From positions 81,665 to 145,664 of the forward strand of contig JBBKXJ010000018.1 of assembly GCA_037969395.1 (NCBI GenBank): a stretch of 64,000 bases of DNA, given 5' to 3'. The number at the start of each line of letters is the position of its first letter. Position 1 is the first letter of the stretch. Positions 36,352 to 44,957 of the stretch are shown one piece after another. The DNA comes from JBBKXJ01 sp037969395 (GTDB taxonomy: Bacteria > Pseudomonadota > Gammaproteobacteria > Pseudomonadales > JAUIET01). Position numbers and translations under genes: made by a program. The notes below the pieces were generated by a model that saw nothing but the letters and a program-made list of their open reading frames with translations, was not told the DNA's origin and made no database searches.

Positions 36352-37176
36352 CTACTCCTCGCCAACAAGATTTTTGATAATGTAACCGCCGGATTTTTCG
36401 TCGAGCTTTAGCGTCAGCAGCTCGCGGGCCTGTGCCTCCTCGAGAAGTTGGCCGAAGGTGCGGAAGCCGTGATATGTTTCGTTGAAACCGGGTTTGCGTC
36501 GCTTCAGCGTTTGTTTCACCATCGAGCCCCACACTTTTTCCTGCTCGCCGCGTTCCTTCAGTAAGGCTTCCACCGTTTCGACCACCAGGTCCAGCGCTTC
36601 CTGTTGTTTGTCGTCCTCAACTTTGGCTTTACTTTTACCGTTGGGCTTTTTTGTCGTACTTGCCGGCGCCTTGCGGCGTTTGCGTTTGGGTTTTTCCGAC
36701 TCTCGCACCAGATCGTCGTAAAATATAAATTCGTCGCAGTTGGCGATTAGCAGGTCTGATGTAGAGTTTTTCACGCCAACGCCAATCACCGCCTTATTGT
36801 TCTCGCGTAATTTACTAACCAGCGGTGAAAAGTCCGAGTCGCCACTGATGACAACGAAGGTGTCAACGTGTGCTTTGGTGTAGCAGAGGTCAAGCGCGTC
36901 GACCACCATGCGGATATCGGCAGAATTTTTACCCGATTGGCGCACATGTGGAATCTCTATGAGTTCAAAGGCCGCTTCGTGCATATCGGCTTTAAACTCC
37001 TTGTAGCGCTCCCAATCGCAGTAGGCTTTCTTGACCACTATGCTGCCCTTCAGCAGCAGGCGCTCCAGTACTTTTTGTATATCGAAGGCTGCATAGTTGG
37101 CATCGCGCACGCCCAGCGCTACGTTTTCAAAATCGCAGAACAGCGCCATATTGCGAGTTTCAATTTTATCGTTCAT
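36352..37176 (-). CDS. NYN-domain (LabA/DUF88) protein with LOTUS domain
   Basis: 274 residues: an N-terminal NYN/PIN-like nuclease domain (about 8-150, with ALFCDFENVALGV and VVISGDSDFSPLVSKLRENN carrying the acidic metal ligands), a Lys/Arg-rich linker (about 155-190) and a C-terminal OST-HTH/LOTUS domain (about 195-272). The family is predicted to cut or bind RNA; LOTUS domains bind RNA structures such as G-quadruplexes. AAGGACA precedes the ATG. It appears monocistronic. Confidence 0.85.
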   Translation of the reverse strand: MNDKIETRNMALFCDFENVALGVRDANYAAFDIQKVLERLLLKGSIVVKKAYCDWERYKEFKADMHEAAFELIEIPHVRQSGKNSADIRMVVDALDLCYTKAHVDTFVVISGDSDFSPLVSKLRENNKAVIGVGVKNSTSDLLIANCDEFIFYDDLVRESEKPKRKRRKAPASTTKKPNGKSKAKVEDDKQQEALDLVVETVEALLKERGEQEKVWGSMVKQTLKRRKPGFNETYHGFRTFGQLLEEAQARELLTLKLDEKSGGYIIKNLVGEE

Positions 37177-37400
37177 GTTTGTCCTTAAGATTTAGTCTGG
37201 CCAAGTGCCGCGACATTATATAGCGGTGCTCGCCCAACTGCGCTGCTAGTGTAAGCAAAGTGCAATATCCCGGGTCGCGCCTCAGCGCATTCGTTGTGCC
37301 TGTAATCGGGCCGGAAACGACACGCAATCCCGTGTAGACTATTGCTGCATGTGCGTTATGCGTATCTTCCGTTAACCGTCTACATTAACAGCGCTGCAGT

Positions 37401-39860
37401 ATGGCACTATCATCACCACAAACAAACAGCGTACCCAGACCGTGGCTGCCGTTGCTACTCGCCGTGGTGCTTACACTGCTTACTGTAGCCGCCTGGTATG
37501 CGCTAAACCAACAGCAGCACAGACAGTTACAGCAAGTTGTTGATGAGCAAGTTAACACTGTAAGAAGTCTGATCAAGCACGACCTCGACAATCGCGCGCG
37601 AGCGCTTGAGCGGCTGGCATTGCGCTGGGTGGTGGCAGGCGGTACGCCGCGGCCGATATGGGAGGCCGATGTAGCGAGCTTCCTTTTTGACCAACCGGGT
37701 TTTCAGGCAATACAGTGGGCTGACTCGGCGCTTATCATTCGATGGGCATTGCCGTTAGAAGGTAATGAACCAGCGCAAAACCTCGATATAAGCAATCAAC
37801 CCGGCGACGCACCGGCGATGGCGCGCGACAGCCAGCGTACAGTATTTTCCAGTCCGTTTGATCTCGTCCAGGGCGGCAAAGGTACAGCGATTTACATACC
37901 TATCGTGCAAGGCGACCAGTTTGATGGACTGTTCATTGGCTTGCTGCGCCTGCAGCAATGGCTGAGCATCGTCGTTGCGCCGATTCCCGAAACAGAGTAT
38001 TCGTTCACCGTGAGTGTAGCCGGTAAAGAGATTTACCAACGCTCGAAACAGGCACTACCCGCCAACGAAAAGTGGCTGCGCAAGGCACACTTCGACCTGT
38101 ATGGTGTGCCGTGGAGCGTGCAGCTTTGGCCCACTTTGCAGCGTGTTTCACTGTATGGCCCCGGCGTCGTTAATTTAATGCTGGCTACCGGTTTGCTATT
38201 AAGTGGTTTGATCGCCTACGCCACGCACCTGGCGCAAACTGCGCGTTTCCGGGCACGGCAACTGCAGGACGAAATTGCAGCACATCGGCAGTCAGACGAC
38301 GCGCTGCGACGCAATCATGAGGTGCTCGAGCAACGTGTGCAAGAGCGCACGGCCGAACTTACCGCCTATCTCGAATCGGCACCCGACGCATTGCTGATTG
38401 TCGATCAAGCCGGCGCCGTGCAGCTGGCAAACGCGCAGGCCGCAACGCTGTTCGGCTATGAGCAGGCAGCATTGGAGACTATGGTAATTGAACAGCTGCT
38501 GCCGCCGCGCTTTCGAGACCGCCATGTGGGGCAACGTGCAGGTTTTTTTGCGAGGGCCGAGGTACGCCCAATGGGGTCGACGCTGGAGCTGTTCGCACTG
38601 ACTAAAGACGGACGCGAACTGCCTATTGAAGTCAGCCTTAGCCCGATAAAAACTGAAACAGCGCAACTGGTTTGTGCGGCGCTGCGAGATGTTAGTGAGC
38701 GCAAACAAACCGACGCCAAATTGCTGGCTGCAACCCAGCAGCTGCAGCGAGCGAAGGAAGAGGCCGAACGTGCCACTGCGGCCAAGTCGCGCTTTCTGGC
38801 AACGGCCAGTCACGACCTGCGTCAGCCTCTGCAATCGTTGAATTTGCTTAACAGCGCCCTCTGCAAAAGCGTGGAAGATCCCAAAACGCAACAGATGCTG
38901 CACATGCAGAGGGAGTCTCTGGCCGGGATGCGCAGTCTTCTCAACTCGTTGCTCGATATTAGCCGGCTGGACGCCGGCGGCGTGGTGGCAAAATTTGGTC
39001 CGGTAGCGTTGCAGCCAGTGTTTGCGCGCATGCAGGCAGACTTTGAGCAACAGGCAGTCAGGAAGGGGCTGAAACTCAATATACAACCCACCGAGCACAA
39101 CGTGCATGCTGACCCGGATCTGTTGGCGCAAATGCTGATGAACCTGGTCGCTAATGCCATCCGTTATACCAACAACGGTAGCGTGACATTGCGTAGCGTA
39201 GCGCACGGAGACCAGCGTAGCATTGAAGTAATAGACACCGGTATAGGCATTGCGCGCGACCAGCTGCAGCATATATTTGATGAGTTTCATCAGATCGGCC
39301 GCGACCGCCAGCAGCGCGATGAGGGTTTGGGCCTTGGTCTCTCCATCGTGCAGCGCATTGCCACGCTGCTGAACACCGACATTGACGTCACGTCTGAACA
39401 GCATAAGGGGTCGATCTTTGCTTTCACGCTACACAAAAGCGACTTGCCGGCAAACAAGCCGGTAGCGACCGGCATCGCCGCGCAGTCAACGACGCAAGCA
39501 ATTGTGTTATTGGTCGACGACGACCCGGGGGTGCTGGAGTCGTCGCAACTGCTGTTGGAAATAGAAGGTTTCAATGTGATCGCCGCCGCGTCAGCGGCGG
39601 CGGCGTATGCGCTGATCGAGCAACTCGCCACGGCGCCGGCAATTGTAGTGACCGACTATCATCTCGGTGGCTCTGAAACCGGCATCGACATGGTGCGCCG
39701 CATTCGCCGCCAGGCTGGCCGCTGCGTGCCTGCCATTCTGGTTACCGGTGACACTTCACCTGCAGTCAATAATACTATGATCGACAACATGCATTTATTG
39801 AACAAACCGATCAAGCCAGATCAGTTGCTGGAGTTGATGCGGCAACTGCTCAGTGCATAA
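37401..39860 (+). CDS. Hybrid sensor histidine kinase
   Basis: 819 residues. Order: transmembrane helix (about 17-36), periplasmic CHASE-like domain (about 40-250), second helix (about 255-280), PAS domain (about 315-430), HisKA with the phosphorylated His in ATASHDLRQPLQS, HATPase (NLVANAIRY, DTGIGI, GLGLGLSIV) and a C-terminal receiver with VDDDPG and the phosphoacceptor in VVTDYHLGG. The output protein is not encoded nearby. The input signal is unknown. It is divergent from the NYN gene. Confidence 0.88.
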   Translation: MALSSPQTNSVPRPWLPLLLAVVLTLLTVAAWYALNQQQHRQLQQVVDEQVNTVRSLIKHDLDNRARALERLALRWVVAGGTPRPIWEADVASFLFDQPGFQAIQWADSALIIRWALPLEGNEPAQNLDISNQPGDAPAMARDSQRTVFSSPFDLVQGGKGTAIYIPIVQGDQFDGLFIGLLRLQQWLSIVVAPIPETEYSFTVSVAGKEIYQRSKQALPANEKWLRKAHFDLYGVPWSVQLWPTLQRVSLYGPGVVNLMLATGLLLSGLIAYATHLAQTARFRARQLQDEIAAHRQSDDALRRNHEVLEQRVQERTAELTAYLESAPDALLIVDQAGAVQLANAQAATLFGYEQAALETMVIEQLLPPRFRDRHVGQRAGFFARAEVRPMGSTLELFALTKDGRELPIEVSLSPIKTETAQLVCAALRDVSERKQTDAKLLAATQQLQRAKEEAERATAAKSRFLATASHDLRQPLQSLNLLNSALCKSVEDPKTQQMLHMQRESLAGMRSLLNSLLDISRLDAGGVVAKFGPVALQPVFARMQADFEQQAVRKGLKLNIQPTEHNVHADPDLLAQMLMNLVANAIRYTNNGSVTLRSVAHGDQRSIEVIDTGIGIARDQLQHIFDEFHQIGRDRQQRDEGLGLGLSIVQRIATLLNTDIDVTSEQHKGSIFAFTLHKSDLPANKPVATGIAAQSTTQAIVLLVDDDPGVLESSQLLLEIEGFNVIAAASAAAAYALIEQLATAPAIVVTDYHLGGSETGIDMVRRIRRQAGRCVPAILVTGDTSPAVNNTMIDNMHLLNKPIKPDQLLELMRQLLSA

Positions 39861-39961
39861 CGTTGTATGGTGACACAAGGACTTGCAACACTAGTTGGTT
39901 ATTCAAAAAAAATCGTTTACCCTACGCAAACGACCACCTATCGATAATGAAGGAGCTCTAC

Positions 39962-40219
39962 ATGGCTACGCCAAAGAAAAAAACTACCGCAAAGAAAAAA
40001 ACTGCGGCGAAAAAGAAAACAACGGCAAGTAATAACAATGCCAGTAACTACAAAAAGTCTTACAACGATGCGGTAGCGGAAGTAAAGCGCGTCTCCAAAG
40101 AACAGGAAAAAGTGCTCAAAGCAGCTTTTAAAGAGCAGGAAAAACTGTTGAAGAAATTGTTCGCCGATGAGAAAAAATTGCTCAATTCTCTTATCGCCAA
40201 GGCGCGCAAAAAAAGCTAG
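39962..40219 (+). CDS. Lys-rich histone H1-like small protein
   Basis: 85 residues. Residues 4-23 are repeats of the PKKK/AKKKT type like the tail of histone H1, and residues 35-85 form a charged coiled coil (EVKRVSKEQEKVLKAAFKEQ). AAGGAG lies 7 nt before ATG 39962, which decides the start. It is probably a nucleoid-associated DNA-binding protein. A strong hairpin follows. Confidence 0.75.
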   Translation: MATPKKKTTAKKKTAAKKKTTASNNNASNYKKSYNDAVAEVKRVSKEQEKVLKAAFKEQEKLLKKLFADEKKLLNSLIAKARKKS

Positions 40220-40227
40220 CATATGGC

Positions 40228-40258
40228 GGGACGCACGCCGCGAAAATGCGTGCGTCCC
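40228..40258. terminator. Strong 11-bp hairpin after the H1-like gene
   Basis: GGGACGCACGC (40228-40238) pairs perfectly with GCGTGCGTCCC (40248-40258) around a 9-nt loop. It starts 8 bp after the stop codon. There is little T-richness downstream, but position and stability suggest a terminator. Confidence 0.65.
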
Positions 40259-40426
40259 CCACTTCATTAATCGGTGCGTGCTATATACCGCAGCGCCCGA
40301 GCATTCAAATTCTCGTTTCCTCTACGTAGTTTCCCATAGACATATAAGCGTAATTGCAAATTTCTGCCATCGCGCTGGCGCGATACACTTCTGTTATGCC
40401 AGATTAATAATGAAGAGTGTCGCAAT

Positions 40427-41236
40427 ATGTTCAGACTATCAGAAGGCGCTGCTAACGCAGTCACTGCAAATTTCTCCAGGGCAGTGCCTATTGATACAGC
40501 CAGCCGCACCCGAACTGTGCATTGCGACGCATGCTGCATGCAGCATCTTTGTCTTGGTAGCGACTCCAAAGCTATAGATGTCGCCGAATTTGAAACGCTG
40601 ATCGACCATTGTCATCCCATCCCAAAAGAACGCTATATTGCTCGGGAAGGAGATCCGTTTGAGGGCGTGTTTCTGGTGCGCTCGGGGTCGGTTAAAACCT
40701 GTCAAACGTTAGCGAATGGCGAAGAGCACATCACAGGTTTTCACTTCCCTGGTGAAATCTTTGGCCTGGATGGCCTGTCCAGCAACTCGCACATTAACAA
40801 TGCCATCAGCATGGAGACGACTTCGTTATGCTCGCTGCCGTTGCAGCGTATGCTTTCAAATCGAAAAACGACATCGACGATAGAGATTCGATTCCTGCTG
40901 TTAATCAGTGAACTGCTGAATCGCAAGGACGAGCATTCGTCGATGTTGTCAAAAAACAGAGCGCATGAACGACTCGCGGCATTTTTACTCGATTTGTCCT
41001 GTCGTTTCGAGCGTCGTCGTCTATCTTCTCTGTGCTTTTCTCTGCCAATGAGCCGCACCGACGTCAGTCGTTATCTTGGCCTGTCGCTGGAAAGCGTCAG
41101 TCGTGCGTTTGCGCTGCTGGAAAAAGACCGTTTAATTAAAACCACTGGGCGCGTGCTGGAGATAAAAGATAAATTAGCACTAGCCTCGTTGGCCGGAGTG
41201 GCGCAACAGGCGGAGTGCGCAACCGCTACTGCATAG
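40427..41236 (+). CDS. fnr: FNR/ANR-type oxygen-sensing regulator
   Basis: A 269-residue Crp-family activator. The cysteines for a 4Fe-4S cluster are present: C33, C36 and C42 (CX2CX5C in HCDACCMQHLC) plus C135, matching E. coli FNR. The cyclic-nucleotide-like domain is followed by a helix-turn-helix whose recognition helix reads LSLESVSRAF with the E-x2-S-R residues that read TTGAT half-sites. It is convergent with the nos cluster, and an FNR box stands upstream of nosR, so it is the likely activator of N2O reduction. Confidence 0.92.
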   Translation: MFRLSEGAANAVTANFSRAVPIDTASRTRTVHCDACCMQHLCLGSDSKAIDVAEFETLIDHCHPIPKERYIAREGDPFEGVFLVRSGSVKTCQTLANGEEHITGFHFPGEIFGLDGLSSNSHINNAISMETTSLCSLPLQRMLSNRKTTSTIEIRFLLLISELLNRKDEHSSMLSKNRAHERLAAFLLDLSCRFERRRLSSLCFSLPMSRTDVSRYLGLSLESVSRAFALLEKDRLIKTTGRVLEIKDKLALASLAGVAQQAECATATA

Positions 41237-41353
41237 CGCCGGATTTCATCATCGCGGATGGGCAAAACGACACCTCAAACCTGTATGTCGCCAGACAGCT
41301 GCATGATTACCAGGCAGGCAGCATGCGGCATCGAGTACCTGAATAAAAATTAG

Positions 41354-41911
41354 CTAGATGTCGTGAGAGGACGTGCGTGGCAGCTGATTCGCGTCTGTTT
41401 CGATCGCAGAATTGCCGAGGATATAGTCGTCGGGAATTGCTGCCAACTTAACCACTTTGCCACCAAACTTTGATGAAAAACGTTGGGCCGCGCTGTCTTT
41501 GGCAAACGGTATGGCTTCCGCTGCGCCCATGCCGCCGCGCTTGTTACTACCGATCACGTACCAGGCCTGGTCGGCGTTAATCCAGGATTCCAGTTGCTGT
41601 TCCGGATGGTCCCAGTCGGCGTCATCCACCGTTGTCACAAACAGCGCGGCCACGTTGCCGGGTTCTTCCGGTAATAAAGTAAAGGCGATACCATCGCGTA
41701 CTGAAGTGAACCAAAGCGGAGTGTCGTTGCCGACGAGAAATAGCTGACTCTTCGGACCCTGATGCTCACCGATAAGCATACCGCAGAAGTAGCCAAGGTC
41801 ATCCCGGGCAGGTGTTTGCGCTAGCGGAATGTGTGTTGGTTGTTTTTGGCCGCAGCCTGCAAGCAAAACGCAGCAGATCAATCCGAACAGTAAACTGCTA
41901 TGCGTTTTCAT
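41354..41911 (-). CDS. nosL: NosL, copper chaperone lipoprotein for N2O reductase
   Basis: A 185-residue lipoprotein with lipobox LLAGC and the NosL core, including FCGMLIGEHQGPKSQLF with the Cys-x-Met copper site. NosL delivers Cu(I) for the CuZ centre of NosZ. The start is taken at Met (41911) directly before the basic signal peptide MKTHSSLLFG, not at an upstream in-frame codon. It is the last gene of the nos operon. Confidence 0.92.
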   Translation of the reverse strand: MKTHSSLLFGLICCVLLAGCGQKQPTHIPLAQTPARDDLGYFCGMLIGEHQGPKSQLFLVGNDTPLWFTSVRDGIAFTLLPEEPGNVAALFVTTVDDADWDHPEQQLESWINADQAWYVIGSNKRGGMGAAEAIPFAKDSAAQRFSSKFGGKVVKLAAIPDDYILGNSAIETDANQLPRTSSHDI

Positions 41912-41912
41912 T

Positions 41913-42743
41913 TTATAACTCGCGCCGTTGGAATAGTAAAATCGCGATGGCCAGTGGCGCAACAATCCACAGCGCCAGCACGCCCAGCAACGCTGTCGGC
42001 GTCGTCATGGCTGTCGATTGGGCAACCGTCGAACTGGTCGCGAGCAAAGCGGCGGCATCCGCACCTGACAGATTGAATAAGCGGTAAGCATCGGTAGGGT
42101 TAAGCAGTACCAAAGCCTCCAGCAGTTCGGGCGTCAGGTTCTGGCCATTCGCTGACAATAGCAAACCGAGTAACAACAGGTCGTAAATGACAACCATAAA
42201 CAGCCAGACGCCAATCGCTAAACCGGCGGCGGTAGCGCGGTCGTTGACCCGCACGCTGAGCAGATACCCAATAGCGACAAACACGGCACCGAGCATAAGC
42301 GAACTGCACATCATGCTGACGTACAGCGACCAGTCACCGCTGCTGCCTGTCGTGCTGAATAGCAGATACAATCCGGTACTGCCGTAGCCAAGGAAAATAG
42401 TGATGGCGAGAATAACGAGATGACCGACAAATTTGCCTGTTACCACCTGCCAGCGCGCCACCGGATAGGTCAATAGAAGTAGCAACGTGCCGCGCTCGCG
42501 TTCACCGACAATGGTGTCGAACGACAGCATTAAGGCAATCAATGGAATTAGGTAAATGCTCAGGCTGGAAAGGCTAACGGTAGTAATATTTAACGCGCTA
42601 GCCTTCGTTTCTCCCATAGGCGCCGAGCCTAGCAGTGCCAGCGAAAACGCCAGCGTCGCCAGCAGAATAATTGCCGACAACGCCCAGCGATTGCGCAGGC
42701 TTTCCTGAAACTCCTCCAGCGCCAGGCTTGCAATCGCACGCAT
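41913..42743 (-). CDS. nosY: NosY, ABC transporter permease
   Basis: A 276-residue integral membrane protein with six predicted spans, similar to NosY permeases (MRAIASLALEEFQESLRNRW at the N-terminus, FDTIVGERERGTLLLLLTYP). With NosF and NosD it forms the transporter needed for CuZ assembly, by supplying sulfur species or loading copper. It overlaps nosF by 1 bp and ends 2 bp before nosL. Confidence 0.93.
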   Translation of the reverse strand: MRAIASLALEEFQESLRNRWALSAIILLATLAFSLALLGSAPMGETKASALNITTVSLSSLSIYLIPLIALMLSFDTIVGERERGTLLLLLTYPVARWQVVTGKFVGHLVILAITIFLGYGSTGLYLLFSTTGSSGDWSLYVSMMCSSLMLGAVFVAIGYLLSVRVNDRATAAGLAIGVWLFMVVIYDLLLLGLLLSANGQNLTPELLEALVLLNPTDAYRLFNLSGADAAALLATSSTVAQSTAMTTPTALLGVLALWIVAPLAIAILLFQRREL

Positions 42744-43669
42744 CAGTCGACACTGCCATTGACGAAGTGGGTATACAGGTCATCCAGCCGTGGTGCGGTC
42801 ATTTGTACATCCTTAATGCAGTCTCGTCGTTGCGTGATGCATCGCAACAGCGTCAGTTTGTTAGCCTCTGTACAGCTGAATTCAATCTGCTCGCCATTAA
42901 CTCTCCGATGACGGATTGCAGGTGCCACGGCGTGCAGTAAGGTGTCTGTCTGACCAGCCATGAGCGTCACGGTAATAAGCGTGGGCAGTTGCGCCGCAGT
43001 ACGCAATTCATTGAGGCTGCCGTGTATCAAAGCGCAGCCTTGCTTCATAATCACTACCCGGTCGGTCTGTGCCTCTATCTCCGTTAGCGCATGCGAGGCG
43101 AGGAGAATTGTTGTTCCTTCATTTTGGCGCTCACGAATAATGCGGTAAAAGTGGCGACGTAGAAACGGGTCCATGCCCGTGGTCGGTTCGTCCAGTAGCA
43201 GTAGCTGCGGCTGTCCCAGTAGCGCCTGCGCTAGCCCCAGGCGCTGCCGCATGCCTTTTGAATAGGTACTGATGCGACGCCCGGCGGCAGCCGTAAGCCC
43301 CACCAGTTCCAACAGTTCATCGCATTGGGATGGCGGTTGTCTTTTTAAGCGGGCATAGAAATTGAGCACGTGTCTGGCTGTCATGCCGCCATTGAAAGCA
43401 ACGGTTTCCGGTAGAAAACCGATGGGTTTGTAGCTGGCCGCCGTTCGTTGCGCGTTCAGTGTGTTGTTCCACAGCCGAATGCTGCCGCTGCTGGGCTGTG
43501 TTAGTCCGAGAATCAACTTCATTAGCGTGGTTTTACCGGCCCCGTTGTGGCCAATAATAGCCAGACTTTCACCCGCAGCCACTGCCAGGTTCAGCTCGCT
43601 GACAACACAGTTATTGCCGTAGGTTTTACTGATATTGTTAAGTTCCAGTGCATTCACCACCGCTGCCAT
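42743..43669 (-). CDS. nosF: NosF, ABC transporter ATPase
   Basis: 308 residues with Walker A GHNGAGKTT, the ABC signature YSKGMRQRLGLAQALLG, Walker B LLLLDEPTTGMDP and the H-loop LLASHAL. It powers NosY in NosZ maturation. The gene is adjacent to nosD with no gap and overlaps nosY. Confidence 0.95.
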   Translation of the reverse strand: MAAVVNALELNNISKTYGNNCVVSELNLAVAAGESLAIIGHNGAGKTTLMKLILGLTQPSSGSIRLWNNTLNAQRTAASYKPIGFLPETVAFNGGMTARHVLNFYARLKRQPPSQCDELLELVGLTAAAGRRISTYSKGMRQRLGLAQALLGQPQLLLLDEPTTGMDPFLRRHFYRIIRERQNEGTTILLASHALTEIEAQTDRVVIMKQGCALIHGSLNELRTAAQLPTLITVTLMAGQTDTLLHAVAPAIRHRRVNGEQIEFSCTEANKLTLLRCITQRRDCIKDVQMTAPRLDDLYTHFVNGSVD

Positions 43670-44944
43670 CTAATTCATACCGTATTTGTGTGGTTGCAGG
43701 GCTTGCATCAAAGGTGCGCTGTCGGTGACGCCACCAGGGTAGAGGGCAGGGAACTGCGATTGCGCCCACTGTAAAATCTGCAGCAGCGGGCTGTTTATTA
43801 GCATTTTAGCGGCTGGATAGCGCCAGATTAGCTGGTCGATCAGGTTGTTGGGGTGGTAGGGTCGGTCAGCTATGCCGTCGCCGTTTACGTCAAATGCGAG
43901 GTGGTCGCTCCAGTAATTGCCGCGGCCGTGTTGCGACCACTCGAGACTGCGCGTGCCGACATACTTGACCTGGGTGCGGTTGCCGATAAAGCTATTTTCC
44001 CACAGCACGTTTTCCTCCGAGCCAGCTGTAAAATGTACGCCAATCTGGCAACCTTCAAAGTGGTTGTGATGAACCTTGTTATAGTTTGAATTATATATAA
44101 ATACGCATTTTTCCGCGCCACCGCGTACCTCGTTGCCGCTGATATTTGACTGGTTGGCAAAGTTAAAAAAAATGCCCCTGTCGCGATCGCCGTCGGAAAT
44201 ATTGTTGCTGACCGTTAGCCCGGTGGAATACATCAACGCAAAGCCCACGTGACTGCCGTGCGACACATTACCAATGACTTCACTGTTATTGGTGTACATA
44301 TAATGTATGGCAAAGCGTACATCGTTAAAACGGTTGTTGCGGAAGCTATTGTCGCGACTGGTGGTGACGAAAATTCCATCGCGTCCAAAGCGCACGTCGT
44401 TATCTTCGACAACCGAGCCAGGCGTGTTCCATAGATGCACTCCGTTGCCGCGTTCGTTAACGCGCAAGTCCTTGCGACCGACGATATTATTACTACGCAC
44501 GACGGCATCTTCCGGTCCCTTCAGGTAGACCCCTATCAAATTATGCTGCAGCCGGTTGCCGATGATCCTGGCGCGATCGCCTTCGGCGGTGACAAAAATA
44601 CCGCTGTCTTCAGTAGACAGTTGATCGCCCGAGTTGCGTACCGTAATGCCCTGTACCAGCACATCCTTCGCTGCCACAGTGACTGTACGACCGGTTCCGC
44701 CGCCGTCGATAACGCTGTTGTTATTGCCAACGATATTGATGCTGCGATTAATGACAATCGGGCCTGGATAAACCCCACTGGCCAGCCGGAGGGTAGTGCC
44801 GGCTTGGGCGCCGGCAATCGCAGTGGGCAGCGTGTTGTGGCCGGGAGCGACGCTTATGGTTTGCTCAGCAGCGATAACTGGCAGCACAAATAAGACCAGT
44901 CCTGCGACCAATGTAAGCGCGGGCAGCGGGGTGTTCAACCGCAT
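43670..44944 (-). CDS. nosD: NosD, periplasmic beta-helix maturation protein
   Basis: 424 residues: a signal peptide (about 1-25) and a right-handed parallel beta-helix with many NxI/V-type rungs (VVRSNNIVGRKDLRVNERGN, YSTGLTVSNNISDGDRDRG), as in NosD. It works with NosFY and NosL in building the CuZ cluster of N2O reductase in the periplasm. Confidence 0.94.
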   Translation of the reverse strand: MRLNTPLPALTLVAGLVLFVLPVIAAEQTISVAPGHNTLPTAIAGAQAGTTLRLASGVYPGPIVINRSINIVGNNNSVIDGGGTGRTVTVAAKDVLVQGITVRNSGDQLSTEDSGIFVTAEGDRARIIGNRLQHNLIGVYLKGPEDAVVRSNNIVGRKDLRVNERGNGVHLWNTPGSVVEDNDVRFGRDGIFVTTSRDNSFRNNRFNDVRFAIHYMYTNNSEVIGNVSHGSHVGFALMYSTGLTVSNNISDGDRDRGIFFNFANQSNISGNEVRGGAEKCVFIYNSNYNKVHHNHFEGCQIGVHFTAGSEENVLWENSFIGNRTQVKYVGTRSLEWSQHGRGNYWSDHLAFDVNGDGIADRPYHPNNLIDQLIWRYPAAKMLINSPLLQILQWAQSQFPALYPGGVTDSAPLMQALQPHKYGMN

Positions 44945-44957
44945 GGATAACCGAGCG

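Noticed and set aside
38292..39404. 370-residue minus-strand ORF inside the sensor kinase
   Set aside because: The plus-strand frame carries complete kinase motifs; the reverse frame has none.
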